DNA of 64,000 nt from Natrarchaeobaculum sulfurireducens. GTDB lineage: Archaea > Halobacteriota > Halobacteria > Halobacteriales > Natrialbaceae. This document shows, in pieces, positions 52,599-61,530 of this stretch; within the stretch, counting starts at the first letter, position 1; each line of letters starts with the position of its first letter. The translations under genes were made by a program, and so were the position numbers. A model generated the notes under the pieces. The model worked only from the letters and a program-made list of their open reading frames with translations, did not search any database and had not been told where the DNA came from. The stretch covers positions 2,852,001-2,916,000 of the forward strand of contig NZ_CP024047.1 in assembly GCF_003430825.1 (NCBI RefSeq). The letters run 5' to 3'.

Positions 52599-52979
52599 CT
52601 ACCGGGAGGCGTCAGTGGCTTCAACAATCGGGAAGAACACCGCTTCGCGAATCTCGAGGGCGGTCTCGAACTCCGCCTCACGGTCCCGTTTGCGACCGAT
52701 CCGCAACAGTTGTTCTTCGTGGGCTCGACGGACGGCCGACGCCTCCCGGTCGCCGAGTTCCAGCGTCACTCCGACCTCGTCCCAGTGGCCCCACTCGACG
52801 AGAAACGCCTCCCGGTGCTCGTCCTCGTAAATCTGCTCGTACTCGCGGCGATACCGCTCGACCTGTGGGCTCAGGTGGGCTGTCGTTCGCTCGAGGAGGT
52901 CGGGCAACCGAGCCGGCGGAACGCTCGCTTTCGCCGCCGTGAGCACGATCACCTGGCCGTCGATCGGCACGTCAGCCAT
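52599..52979 (-). CDS. Conserved haloarchaeal protein, unknown function
   Basis: The 126-residue protein begins MADVPIDGQVIVLTAAKASVPPARLPDLL and contains a helical HLSPQVERYRREYEQIY stretch, then the beta segment EWGHWDEVGVTLELGDREA. It has no visible catalytic motif. I recall similar small haloarchaeal proteins but cannot name the family with certainty. Its start abuts the stop of the MoaD-related gene (52980), so the two are translationally linked. Confidence 0.6.
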   Translation of the reverse strand: MADVPIDGQVIVLTAAKASVPPARLPDLLERTTAHLSPQVERYRREYEQIYEDEHREAFLVEWGHWDEVGVTLELGDREASAVRRAHEEQLLRIGRKRDREAEFETALEIREAVFFPIVEATDASR

Positions 52980-53240
52980 CTATCCTCCCGCTCGCATCGC
53001 CTTCTGTGCGAAACGCTCGACGAGTGGCTCGAGCGTCTCTGTCTCACCCTCGAAGACGACCGTCACCTCCGACAGCGTGAGTGACGGGCCGATCGCGACC
53101 GAGTCGACGGTGATCGACGCCGACCAGCCCTCGCCACGGACCAATCCGTCTTCGACGCGTTCGCCACCGAGGTTTCGCAAGTATCGCACCGCGAGCCGCT
53201 CGGAGATGCCACGAAAGGAGCGTTCGATGCGCTGTTCCAT
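52980..53240 (-). CDS. Small protein resembling a MoaD-related C-terminal domain
   Basis: With the start at 53240 the 86-residue protein is MEQRIERSFRGISERLAVRYLRNLGGERV, then VDSVAIGPSLTLSEVTVVFEG, and finally ERFAQKAMRAGG. The layout resembles the domain found at the C-terminus of some archaeal MoaD-like proteins, and the family is probably linked to molybdopterin or sulfur-carrier chemistry. SAMP1 (54571-54849) is close by. This assignment is tentative, and the stretch is too short for certainty. Confidence 0.5.
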   Translation of the reverse strand: MEQRIERSFRGISERLAVRYLRNLGGERVEDGLVRGEGWSASITVDSVAIGPSLTLSEVTVVFEGETETLEPLVERFAQKAMRAGG

Positions 53241-53304
53241 GGGTTCGATTCGCGTTCTGGACGGATAAACTCGCGCTCGGTGACGGCTCCGGAAGGCCTC
53301 GGGT

Positions 53305-53658
53305 TCAGATGAGGGCCCTGAACCCGACGATGCCGAGAACGCCGGCGACCAGCGCAAGCAGAATGCTCTCGCTTTTCCACATGACGAGCAACACGAGCCC
53401 TGCTGCACCCCACTCGGCCGGTCCACCGGCCGCGAGTTCAGGCCCGAGCACTGCGATCACGATCGCGCCCGGGAGCACCGAGAGCCCGGCCTCGAGGCGG
53501 TCGCTCAATTCGACGTGACGCACGAGCCAGATGCCCCCGACCTTCGTGAGGACGGTTACAGCGGCCATCGCAAGCACGACCGCGACCACGAGCGGATCGA
53601 GCGTGAGCGCATCGCTCGAGGGGGCGACGGCGACTGCGTTGGTTAGCTCACCCGTCAT
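53305..53658 (-). CDS. azlD: AzlD-family branched-chain amino acid export subunit
   Basis: The 117-residue small membrane protein has four helices with the AzlD layout (ALTLDPLVVAVVLAMAAVTVLTKVGGIWLV, then LSVLPGAIVIAVLGPELAAGG). With AzlC it forms an exporter for branched-chain amino acids or analogues. It overlaps the AzlC stop by 11 bases, so the two are co-translated, and the pair is intact. Confidence 0.85.
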   Translation of the reverse strand: MTGELTNAVAVAPSSDALTLDPLVVAVVLAMAAVTVLTKVGGIWLVRHVELSDRLEAGLSVLPGAIVIAVLGPELAAGGPAEWGAAGLVLLVMWKSESILLALVAGVLGIVGFRALI

Positions 53659-54406
53659 ATCGGATCACCTCGACGACGGCTGCAGCGAGCCCACCCAGGA
53701 GGATGTACCACTGTCCTGGGACGAGCGCGGAGGCGACGACGGCGACCGCGAGGGCGACGAGCCACGGGACGACGGACGAGCGCCCCTCCCAGAGTTCGGC
53801 GGCGAGCGCGACGAAGACGAGTGCCAGCATGAAGTCGATGCCGTACTCGGTCGGGTCGCCGACCGCGCCACCGGCGAGTGCACCGACGGTCGTCGAGGCG
53901 ACCCAGAAGACCCACATCGCGATCCCGCTGCCGAGCAAGAACGCCCCACGGCCGTTGCCGGATTGCAGGTCGCGAAGCGTCAGCGCCCAGTTTTCGTCCG
54001 CCATGAAAAAGAGACTACCGTAGACCTTTTTCCAGGAGAGCGACTGAAACCACGGCTGGAGCGCTGCGCCCATCAGCGAGTATCGCAGATTGATCGCGAA
54101 GACGGTGAGGACGATCGTTGCGACCGGGATCGGGTCGGCCCAGAGTTCGATCGCGACGATCTGTGAGGCTCCGGCCAGAACAGTCGCGCTCATCAGTGCC
54201 GCCTCGGCGACGCTCAGGCCGGCCTGGTTCGCGAGGACGCCGAAGGCGACCCCGTACCCGCCAACGCCGATCGCGATCGGTGCACACGTAAGGAAACCGG
54301 CTCGAACACCGTCCCAGCCGAACGTAACCGGCGTCCGATCCGTCTCCGATACCTGCCGGTCGGCTTCCGACTCCGACGACTCAGCCGTCTCCGCATTCGC
54401 TTCCAT
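53648..54406 (-). CDS. azlC: AzlC-family branched-chain amino acid export subunit
   Basis: The 252-residue membrane protein starts with a hydrophilic acidic segment. It then has the AzlC core FLTCAPIAIGVGGYGVAFGVLANQ, the helices NLRYSLMGAALQPWFQSLSWK and FFMADENWALTLR, and further helices. With AzlD it exports branched-chain amino acids. It is the first gene of the azlCD pair and is probably co-transcribed with it. Confidence 0.87.
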   Translation of the reverse strand: MEANAETAESSESEADRQVSETDRTPVTFGWDGVRAGFLTCAPIAIGVGGYGVAFGVLANQAGLSVAEAALMSATVLAGASQIVAIELWADPIPVATIVLTVFAINLRYSLMGAALQPWFQSLSWKKVYGSLFFMADENWALTLRDLQSGNGRGAFLLGSGIAMWVFWVASTTVGALAGGAVGDPTEYGIDFMLALVFVALAAELWEGRSSVVPWLVALAVAVVASALVPGQWYILLGGLAAAVVEVIRYDG

Positions 54407-54570
54407 CGAATCGCTCTATACTCTCTCGAATCGTCGAGACCTAAAGTGATCTCGGAATGGAATCGTCGAGGCGTAAGGCGATCTCGAAGTCGGTTCACCG
54501 CTGGTACGAGCGGCTGCTGGAACCCACAAAACGGGACAAACCGGCCGAGAACGAACGTCGAGCAGTCGTC

Positions 54571-54849
54571 TTACCCGCCAGCAACCGGTGGGAACACTGA
54601 CAGCGTGTCCCCGTCCTCGAGTTCCGTCTCCGGACCCGCCATGTGTGTGACGTCCCGGCCGTTTTTCAGCACGCTCAGTTGCGGACGGATCGTCCCGTCC
54701 TCGAGCAACTGTTCCTCGAGGCCGTCGTACTCCGACTCGAGCGTCGCGAGGACGTCGCCCACTGTAGCGTCGCCGTCGAACCGCCCGGTTCGCTCTTTCT
54801 CGCCGACTGCTTCACGGAAGGTGGCGAAAAACCGCATATCGATCTCCAT
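54571..54849 (-). CDS. samp1: SAMP1 / MoaD-like ubiquitin-like small modifier protein
   Basis: The 92-residue beta-grasp protein is MRFFATFREAVGEKERTGRF, then VGDVLATLESEYDGLEEQLLEDGTIRPQLSVLKNGRDV, ending in VFPPVAGG. The Gly-Gly tail is the hallmark of small archaeal modifier protein SAMP1, which is activated like MoaD. It works both in sampylation of proteins and as a sulfur carrier for molybdopterin synthesis. ATG at 54849 is used; a second ATG, 12 bases later, is also possible. It is monocistronic. Confidence 0.88.
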   Translation of the reverse strand: MEIDMRFFATFREAVGEKERTGRFDGDATVGDVLATLESEYDGLEEQLLEDGTIRPQLSVLKNGRDVTHMAGPETELEDGDTLSVFPPVAGG

Positions 54850-54912
54850 ACTCGTACGAGGACCGCCTGACCTATAAGTTCAGTCGGTCGTTCGGACGAC
54901 GGATCGGAGCGA

Positions 54913-55263
54913 TCAGTCGGCCGAGACGGCGGGTGAAGAGGTATACGAGATCGAACTGACGTCCGCGTTTTCGAGGGCCTCGGCGATCGCGCTCGCGCCG
55001 ATCTCCTCGGCGCTGGCATCGTCGTCGGCGTCGACGATGACCTCGACGGTGAACTCGAGGGTAATCGTGTACGGGTCAAACGGCGCAGTGGGGTGTTCGT
55101 AGACGGTCGCATCGGTGATCTCGAAGTCCGAGATCGTCCCGTCGACAGCGAGAGACTCGAGGCGAGTGGCCAACTCGTCGGTGGCCTCGTCGCGGGCGGT
55201 CGTATCAGTTCCCTCGTGGAGGGTAACGAGGGTCGTTCCGGCGCGGGAAACGGCGAACTCCAT
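54913..55263 (-). CDS. Conserved hypothetical haloarchaeal protein
   Basis: The 116-residue soluble protein has a strand-rich start (MEFAVSRAGTTLVTLHEG), a helix (DEATDELATRLESLAVDG), then further strands and a helix ASAEEIGASAIAEALENA. It looks like a small alpha/beta domain with no visible catalytic or metal motif. I do not recognise the family. Start 55263 is chosen over 55269. It stands alone next to SAMP1. Confidence 0.6.
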   Translation of the reverse strand: MEFAVSRAGTTLVTLHEGTDTTARDEATDELATRLESLAVDGTISDFEITDATVYEHPTAPFDPYTITLEFTVEVIVDADDDASAEEIGASAIAEALENADVSSISYTSSPAVSAD

Positions 55264-55620
55264 ACCCACCCTATCGACCGAGGCTAATTGAATCCTTGGT
55301 CATGAATGTCACGGTCGATTGTCAAAAGCACACCGTACTCGAGGGTAGCATCCACCTACCTGGCGCAGGTTCTGCCCACGTACGTCGATAGGGTACCCGG
55401 CGAACCGTTGTATATGAACGGAACCCGGATCGCTCGAGTACGGGTAGACGACTCGACTGCCACGTTGTCGACGCTTGCTACCGTGGTTGCAGGCACGACT
55501 ACCCTGCTCGACTGCCGGACCAGTCCGAACGAGCGTACTCACCCGCTCCTCCCAAAAATCCGCCGAGACAGCGATGCTACTCCGTCAATAACGATCCGAT
55601 GGGCCGTACTCGGCCCCCAC
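55264..55620. other. Intergenic region upstream of the deacetylase lipoprotein
   Basis: No gene is supported in these 357 bases, although a longer open frame runs through from 55306 in the deacetylase frame without coding-like character. It should carry the promoters of the divergent flanking genes. Confidence 0.4.
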
Positions 55621-56847
55621 ATGAACCGACGCGCGTATCTCGCGTCCGGGCTCGTGGTAACGATCGGGGGCTGCATGGACGGCAGTGACGGCGACTCGGC
55701 CGACGACGGCTCGAGCGACGACGCCAGTGAACAGGAGGCCACCGGACCGATCGAGCCCGAATCGGGCGAGACGGTCGACGACTTCTCCGACATCGACGCA
55801 TGGGAGCTGGTCGCCGGCGCGGTCGCTCGCGACGAGGATCGAGCGATCGTTGGCGACAGCTGCGCTCGCCTCGAGAACCGTGAGAGTGACGAACAGGCTC
55901 GGATCGCCTACGAGTTCGACGAGCCACTCGACTGCCGACGACACAGTCCAGGGCTCGCAATCGCGGCGGATGAGTCGATGGCCCCGTTACTCCAGTTGTT
56001 CGACGACGGCGGCGGCCACGTGACGTTCCGGGCGACCATCGAGGCCGACGTCGAACTGCTTCGGCCCCCGTTCGGCATCCAACACGCCGACGACGTCGAC
56101 CTCGGGGCGATCACCAGGCTCGAGATTGCACACGTCGCCGGCGAAGAGATCGAACGACACCTCTGGATCGACGACCTCCACTTCGTAGCCCGGCCCGAAA
56201 CGGGCGTCGTCACGCTCCAGTTCGACGGCGGTCACGAGTCGGTCTACGAGAACGGACTCCCGATTACTGAAGAGTACGGCTATCCCGCGACGGTCTTTGT
56301 CCCCACTGGCCGCGTCCGCGAGGAAGCCGACCACGACGGCGAGGCACTGGCCGAAACCCAGCTCGAGGAACTCGACGACGCGGGCTGGACGATTGCCAGC
56401 CACACGGCTCGCAGCCGCCCGCTCACCGACCTCGAGGACGACGAACGCCGCGAAGAGATCGAAGACGCCGTCGAGTGGCTCGAGAGCGAGGGCTACGACG
56501 ACGGAACGCGGTACGTCGCCTACCCGTCCGGCCGGTACGACCAGGCTGGGCTCGAGGCCGTACGAGGGGTTCACGAATTCGGGTTCGTCGGCCGCTATCC
56601 GTGTCAGGGGGAACCAGCGGAGCCGCTACTGTGCTCGCGCGTCCTCGAGCCAGAGCCAGAGGAGGTCGAAGAGGTACTCGACCGAGCCGCGACCTACGGC
56701 GGAATTACGGCACTCGGATGGGGTCGCCTCGAGGATGAGTCGCTCGAGTCGTTCGAGATCACAGTGGAGGTCCTCTCAGAACTCGAAACCGAGGGCGACC
56801 TCGAGGTAGTCACGCCCCAAGAACTCGACCAGCGGTACAGTCACTGA
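55621..56847 (+). CDS. Secreted polysaccharide-deacetylase-like lipoprotein
   Basis: With the start at 55621 the 408-residue protein has a lipobox (GLVVTIGGC, Cys18). Then comes an acidic linker and a beta-rich carbohydrate-binding-like domain (residues about 55-200, including FDEPLDCRRHSPGLAIA). A NodB-like deacetylase domain follows, starting GVVTLQFDGGHESVYENGLPITEEYGYPATVFVPTG. The usual metal-binding Asp-Asp pair at the start is seen as FDGG, and the later SHTARSR histidine fits. It may modify surface polysaccharides. Activity is not certain, because the first catalytic aspartate pair looks reduced. Confidence 0.75.
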   Translation: MNRRAYLASGLVVTIGGCMDGSDGDSADDGSSDDASEQEATGPIEPESGETVDDFSDIDAWELVAGAVARDEDRAIVGDSCARLENRESDEQARIAYEFDEPLDCRRHSPGLAIAADESMAPLLQLFDDGGGHVTFRATIEADVELLRPPFGIQHADDVDLGAITRLEIAHVAGEEIERHLWIDDLHFVARPETGVVTLQFDGGHESVYENGLPITEEYGYPATVFVPTGRVREEADHDGEALAETQLEELDDAGWTIASHTARSRPLTDLEDDERREEIEDAVEWLESEGYDDGTRYVAYPSGRYDQAGLEAVRGVHEFGFVGRYPCQGEPAEPLLCSRVLEPEPEEVEEVLDRAATYGGITALGWGRLEDESLESFEITVEVLSELETEGDLEVVTPQELDQRYSH

Positions 56848-56989
56848 CAGAGGCCTCGAGGGGTGGTGTAGGAACGGATTTCGAGTTGGTAGGCGGGAAG
56901 AACGTACAGCCGACGGAAAGAAACAACCCGAAAATCAGGGTAACTGACTATCCCGTTTTTGCCGTCCACGACCGGCGTTTTGCCTGCCG

Positions 56990-58213
56990 ATGACCATATC
57001 ACGACGATCCACAATCAAAGCCATAGGCGTCGTCGGTGCCGGCTCGACGCTCTCCGGTACCGCACTGGCAGTCAGTGAATACGATGACGACGAACGAGAT
57101 CCCGAAGAGACCCCAGAGGACGAGGAGATGGGGGCACTCCGGGTTGCACACTTCTCACCTGATGCACCGGACGTCGACGTCTACGTCGACGACGATCAGA
57201 TCCTCGCGGACGTCGCGTACGACGACGTCTCGCCGTACCTCGAGATCGCACCAGGAACGTATACCGTAACTATCACCGCCGCCGGAGATCCGGAGACGGT
57301 CGCTTACGAAGAACAGGTTACGGTCGACGAAAACTACTACACCGCCGCTGCGATCGGTGAACTCGAGGGTGACGCGCCGGTCGACGACGAGGAAGATGGC
57401 CTCGAGGACGAAGAAGCAGACGGCCTCGAGGACGAGGAAGACGACGAGACGTTCGATGAGGACCCAGACACCGCGTTCGACGTCCTGTTACTCGTCGACG
57501 ACACCCCCGAAGACGTACAGGAGGAGACGGCGAATCTCCGGTTCGTCCACGCCTCGCCCGACGCCCCGGCCGTCGACATCGTCGACGAAGAAAGCGGTGC
57601 AGCGATCTTCGAGGGCGTTCCCTTCGGACAACCGACCGGATACGTCCCGGTCGAACCGACCGAGACGACGATCGGGGTGTTCCCCGCGGACGACGAAGCG
57701 GACGGCCTCGATAACGAGGATGATGAGGACGGCCTCGAGGAAGCGGACGACGAGGACGACGGCTTCGAGACGGAAGAAGACGTAATCGAGCCGGAAGACC
57801 CAGTCCTATCGGTCGACGTCGAACTCGAGGAGCAGATGGCGTACACCGCCTTCGCTATCGGGTACCTCGAGGACGAGGAGGTCGACGACGAGATGGCCGA
57901 CGATGACGACGATCCGTTGGCCGACGACGAGATCGAAGAGGATGAAGAGCGTCCGCTCGACGTTCGCCTGCTCGTCGACGGGACGATGGAAGAAGAAGAA
58001 GACGACGTCGAACCCGAAGAAGAAGAGGAACTGGAGCCGGACGAAGAAGAGCCCGAACCAGAAGAAGAAGACGTCGAACCGGATGAGGAAGAAGCAGTCG
58101 ATCCAGATGAAGAAGCAGTCGACCCGGATGACGACGAACTCGAGCCTGACGAAGAGCCCGAGCCAACAGAAGACGACTACGAGGACGACGAGCTGGTAGA
58201 AGCTGACGACTGA
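56990..58213 (+). CDS. DUF4397-domain secreted protein with acidic insertions
   Basis: The 407-residue protein has a Tat signal (ISRRSTIKAIGVVGAGSTLSGTALA). DUF4397-type halves follow: LRVAHFSPDAPDVDVYVDDDQ near residue 48, and LRFVHASPDAPAVDIVDEE near residue 183. Between and after the halves are long glutamate/aspartate-rich insertions, ending with a very acidic tail repeating EPDEEE. DUF4397 proteins are predicted cell-surface or secreted beta proteins of unknown function. The acidic insertions are unusually long even for a haloarchaeon. Confidence 0.75.
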   Translation: MTISRRSTIKAIGVVGAGSTLSGTALAVSEYDDDERDPEETPEDEEMGALRVAHFSPDAPDVDVYVDDDQILADVAYDDVSPYLEIAPGTYTVTITAAGDPETVAYEEQVTVDENYYTAAAIGELEGDAPVDDEEDGLEDEEADGLEDEEDDETFDEDPDTAFDVLLLVDDTPEDVQEETANLRFVHASPDAPAVDIVDEESGAAIFEGVPFGQPTGYVPVEPTETTIGVFPADDEADGLDNEDDEDGLEEADDEDDGFETEEDVIEPEDPVLSVDVELEEQMAYTAFAIGYLEDEEVDDEMADDDDDPLADDEIEEDEERPLDVRLLVDGTMEEEEDDVEPEEEEELEPDEEEPEPEEEDVEPDEEEAVDPDEEAVDPDDDELEPDEEPEPTEDDYEDDELVEADD

Positions 58214-58773
58214 TCGATGAGCGGCGCGAACTGACTGCCTGCGGGCTACCGTAAACGGCAGCATACGGCGTCGAGCAGCCGCTGTACGACACCATTTCTT
58301 TCGTTCACCCGAGCCTACAGGGAGCATCCTGAACAGCCAGCGCTGTCCTGCGACCGATGACGTAGCTCGCCGCTCCGGTGACGGCGAACGACTAACAGTC
58401 TAGTGGTGTGACCGATATGCACACGGATCGAACCGCCGAGACACTCTCGAAGCGCGCAGGCTGCTCGAGTCGACGCTGCTGGGTTGGTTTCGGGTCGAAG
58501 TCAGTCTGGTCTCGAGTCGACTCTTCGCGCCGGACGGACGAGGCAGTGCGAGTCGGCAGCTCGAGGTGCAACCGCCGGCAGCGTCACTGGTGTCGCATCG
58601 GGGGTGCTCGAAACTCGAGTGACACCGGTTCGCGAGCGCTGACAATCGCTACAGAGCTGTGTCGTCGATCAACCCTGAAAGCTTCAGTCAGGAGTGATAC
58701 TGCCGGACAGCAGGCAATAGAGAGAATTCGCCGCATTTCAGACGAACTCTCACACTAGTGTTATCCGACAGTG
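58214..58773. other. Intergenic region before the PadR regulator
   Basis: I see no convincing gene in these 560 bases; a plus-strand frame at 58408-58758 is arginine-rich and not family-like. Near the PadR stop lies the 10-bp palindrome ACACTAGTGT (58752-58761). Confidence 0.45.
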
Positions 58774-59049
58774 TTAGACGTCGACGTACTGATCGACCCA
58801 CTCCTGTCGGCGCTGGAGTTCTCGCCGCCCTTTGGGAGTCAGAGCGTAGTAGTTCGTCCGTCGATCGAGTTGGCCTTTCTCGACGAGGTCCATCTCGACA
58901 AGAGTGTCGAGGTTCGGATACAGCCGGCCGTGTGTGACCGGTTGATCGATGTACCGATTGATATCGTCGAGAATCTCCTGGCCTGACGGACGGTCTTTGC
59001 CGGCGATGACGTACAAGAGGTCACGTTGAAATCCGGTGAGTTTGTCCAT
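58774..59049 (-). CDS. PadR-family transcriptional regulator
   Basis: The 91-residue regulator is a compact PadR winged helix: TGFQRDLLYVIAGKDRPSGQEILDDINRYIDQPVTHGRLYPNLDTLVEMDLVEKGQ, then DRRTNYYALTPKGRREL. There is no long C-terminal coiled coil, as in the short PadR class. The target and effector are unknown. It is divergent from the NUDIX gene, with about 180 bases between them. Confidence 0.85.
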   Translation of the reverse strand: MDKLTGFQRDLLYVIAGKDRPSGQEILDDINRYIDQPVTHGRLYPNLDTLVEMDLVEKGQLDRRTNYYALTPKGRRELQRRQEWVDQYVDV

Positions 59050-59230
59050 GGATCATCCTCTGAATACCGACGTTCACCGATTCATGGCTTTGTTATAGAG
59101 GTGGTACGACGGAGAAATATCGCGGAACGGACCGCGTAGCCGCGGTACAGCCCGCATTATCGAACGACGTCGACGAGCCGACTTCGGTCGTGACGGGGCG
59201 TTTTTGGGTCGGACACCCGTACCGACCGGT

Positions 59231-59788
59231 ATGCCAACCGATCCGCTGGCCTGGAAGACGCTCGATCGCTCGGTAGCGTACACCTGCCCCGGCTTCGACG
59301 TCGTTAACGAAACCGTTCGACTTCCTGACGAAACCGAGACCGACTTCGACTACCTCTCGGAACCAGCGAGCGTCTGCGTGCTCCCCTTTCGTCCGGACGG
59401 CGACGTCGTCTGCATCGACGAGTGGCGACAGGCTGTCGGCCGCGTCAACCGCGGCCTCCCCGTCGGCGGTACCGAACCTGACGACGACGACCTCGAGGCC
59501 GCGGCCCGTCGCGAACTCGCCGAAGAGACCGGCCACGAGGCCGACCGGCTCGAGCCGCTGGTGACCGTCGAACCCGCCAACGGTATGGCCGACGCCGTCT
59601 TGCACGTCTTCGTCGCGTTCGACTGCCGGCCGACGGCCGAACAACGACTCGATCACAACGAGAGTATCCGCGTGACGGTGATGGGGTACGACGACCTTCT
59701 CGAGGCCGTCGGCGCTGGTGAGATCCGCGACGGCCGAACCGTGCTCGCGGTCTCACACTACGAGTTGTTCGGCGTCGACGGCGAGTGA
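59231..59788 (+). CDS. NUDIX hydrolase
   Basis: The 185-residue NUDIX enzyme has the Nudix box G-x5-E-x7-REL-x-EE-x-G (residues about 86-108; pieces EAAARRELAEETG). A preceding VCVLPFRPDGDVVCIDEWRQ and a following LVTVEPANGMADAVLHVFVAFD resemble ADP-ribose pyrophosphatase-type relatives. The start at 59231 (MPTDPLAWKTLDRSV) is chosen over an upstream ATG. Substrate identity is not certain. Confidence 0.85.
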   Translation: MPTDPLAWKTLDRSVAYTCPGFDVVNETVRLPDETETDFDYLSEPASVCVLPFRPDGDVVCIDEWRQAVGRVNRGLPVGGTEPDDDDLEAAARRELAEETGHEADRLEPLVTVEPANGMADAVLHVFVAFDCRPTAEQRLDHNESIRVTVMGYDDLLEAVGAGEIRDGRTVLAVSHYELFGVDGE

Positions 59789-59845
59789 CGGCCCCGTCGG
59801 CGATGGAATCGGTCAGCAAAAGCGACGGCTGGCGATCGAATCCGG

Positions 59846-61204
59846 TTAGCCCAGAAGGCCGACCGACAGCACACCGTCGTCCGCATCGTCTGCATCATCG
59901 TCCTCCACTACGGAGTCGTCGGCTTCCTCGTCGTCATCGAGACTATCATCGGCTTCGTCGTCGTTCTCGAGGCCGTCGGCTTCGGCGATCGTCAGCGAGT
60001 CGGCGGTCGCGTCACCGATGTCGATCGAGGAGGCGGAGGCCTGCATGACGGTTTCCTCGTCGTTGACGTCGTTCTCGTTCTCAACGTCGTTCTCATCGTC
60101 GTCCATCATGTCATCGTCGTCATCCATCATGTCATCGTCGTCATCGAGACCATCATCGGCTTCGTCGTCATCCATCATGTCATCGTCGTCATCGAGACCA
60201 TCATCGGCTTCGTCGTCGTCCATCATGTCGTCGTCTTCCTCGTCGACGTCGTCAACCGACTCGACAGTCATCGAGTCGATCGTGATTTCGTCGACGTCGA
60301 ACTGCTCGATCGTGAGTGAGCCGATCTCTTGCTCTTCAACGTCGTTGTCGTCATCATCGTTGAGGAGGCCATCGTCTTCTTCGTCATCATCGTTCTCCTC
60401 ATCGTCGTCGTTGAGAAGGTCATCATCGTTCTCCTCATCGTCGTCGTTGAGAAGGTCATCATCTTCCTCCTCAACGTCGTTCTCCTCGGCTTCTTCGTCG
60501 TCGACGTCATTGTCCTCGACAGTCAGGTCGTCGATCGTCATTTGATCGACATCCATCGTCTCGATAGTGAGGTCTTCGACGGTGAGCGAGTCGGCGTCCT
60601 CGTCGATCAGGTCGTCTTCCTCGTCAACGTCGTTTTCGTCGTCAACGTCGTTCTCCTCGTCGTCGACACCGTTCTCTTCGTCATCGTCGAGCGCATCGTC
60701 TTCTTCGTCAGCGAGATCGTCGTCTTCCTCGTCGACGTCGTCGGCCTCATCCTCATCGAGCTCGAGGTCGTCGACAGTCACGTCGTCGAGTTCGAGCTGT
60801 TCGATCTCGACGTCAGAGAAGGTGACCTCGCCGTTTTCGACGTTGTTGTCGTCGTCAACAGCGTTTTCATCGTCATCGACGTCGTTCTCTTCGTCGTCAA
60901 GGGCGTCATCGTTGTCGTCGTTCATCGCGTCATCGTCTTGCTCGTCGACGTCGTTGTCGTCCTCGACGGCCGCCATGAGTTCGTCCTCGTCAGCGTCGAG
61001 GTCATCAACGTTCAACTCCTCGATTGTCGCGTCCTCGACCGTGACGTCCTCGAGTTCGAGGGTTTCTACGTCGATATTTTGCAGGGTTACGCTTACGTCG
61101 CCATCGTCGGCCGCTGACGTCGCACCGGCGAGGGCAGGTCCGCCAGAGAGTGCGACCATCAGGGCCACGAGTACAACACCGAGCGTCTGTGATCGTGACA
61201 GCAT
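59846..61204 (-). CDS. Hyperacidic secreted repeat protein
   Basis: With the start at 61204 the 452-residue protein has a signal peptide (MLSRSQTLGVVLVALMVALSGGPALAG). It then has at least four similar beta-like blocks of pattern xTIExxDVDxxTIDxxTVE: VSVTLQNIDVETLELEDVTVEDATIEELNVDD, then VTFSDVEIEQLELDDVTVDDLELDE, SLTVEDLTIETMDVDQMTIDDLTVE and SLTIEQFDVDEITIDSMTVES. The blocks are separated by linkers of almost pure Asp, Glu and Asn. A final acidic tail ends VLSVGLLG. The repeats look like a small beta-helix or beta-sheet stack, possibly calcium-binding. I do not recognise a family. Confidence 0.65.
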   Translation of the reverse strand: MLSRSQTLGVVLVALMVALSGGPALAGATSAADDGDVSVTLQNIDVETLELEDVTVEDATIEELNVDDLDADEDELMAAVEDDNDVDEQDDDAMNDDNDDALDDEENDVDDDENAVDDDNNVENGEVTFSDVEIEQLELDDVTVDDLELDEDEADDVDEEDDDLADEEDDALDDDEENGVDDEENDVDDENDVDEEDDLIDEDADSLTVEDLTIETMDVDQMTIDDLTVEDNDVDDEEAEENDVEEEDDDLLNDDDEENDDDLLNDDDEENDDDEEDDGLLNDDDDNDVEEQEIGSLTIEQFDVDEITIDSMTVESVDDVDEEDDDMMDDDEADDGLDDDDDMMDDDEADDGLDDDDDMMDDDDDMMDDDENDVENENDVNDEETVMQASASSIDIGDATADSLTIAEADGLENDDEADDSLDDDEEADDSVVEDDDADDADDGVLSVGLLG

Positions 61205-61530
61205 GCGCTCTGACGCTACCGTCACGTACAGAGTAAAACGAGGCGACTGTTACGTCATTAGCTCGGTCAAAGCCACGGTTTGAACCGTGCAACGGTCGAT
61301 AATCGAGCTTTCATTTCCCCGAGGGAAGCGGTGACGTGCTGCTCGCTCGAGGAGCGGTTGCTCAGGCAAACAGTCAGTTTGGCCTGCGGTCGCCACCGCG
61401 TATACGTCTGTCGGCGAACGGCGTCCCTACGGCTTCAACGGTGTGCTGCGGTTCGAAACTCGGTCGAGGTTCGACCGGCCGTGGTCGGAAATCTTCACTG
61501 ACTTACGTCCGACCACCCAACGGAGGACCA
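61205..61530. other. Intergenic region between the hyperacidic gene and tgtA
   Basis: No gene is supported in these 326 bases. They carry the divergent promoters of the hyperacidic secreted gene and of tgtA. An open frame continues upstream of tgtA through this stretch but is not family-like. Confidence 0.4.

Noticed and set aside
58408-58758. Small plus-strand frame before the PadR gene
   Set aside because: It is arginine/serine-rich and not family-like, and ends beside the PadR stop.
60100-60480. CRISPR-like repeats inside the hyperacidic gene
   Set aside because: The repeats are in frame, encode repeated acidic residues, and are not separated by unique spacers.
60329-61117. Hydrophobic-looking plus-strand frame opposite the hyperacidic protein
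   Set aside because: It is the antisense of GAC/GAT/GAG codons; runs of V and I are an artefact of that.
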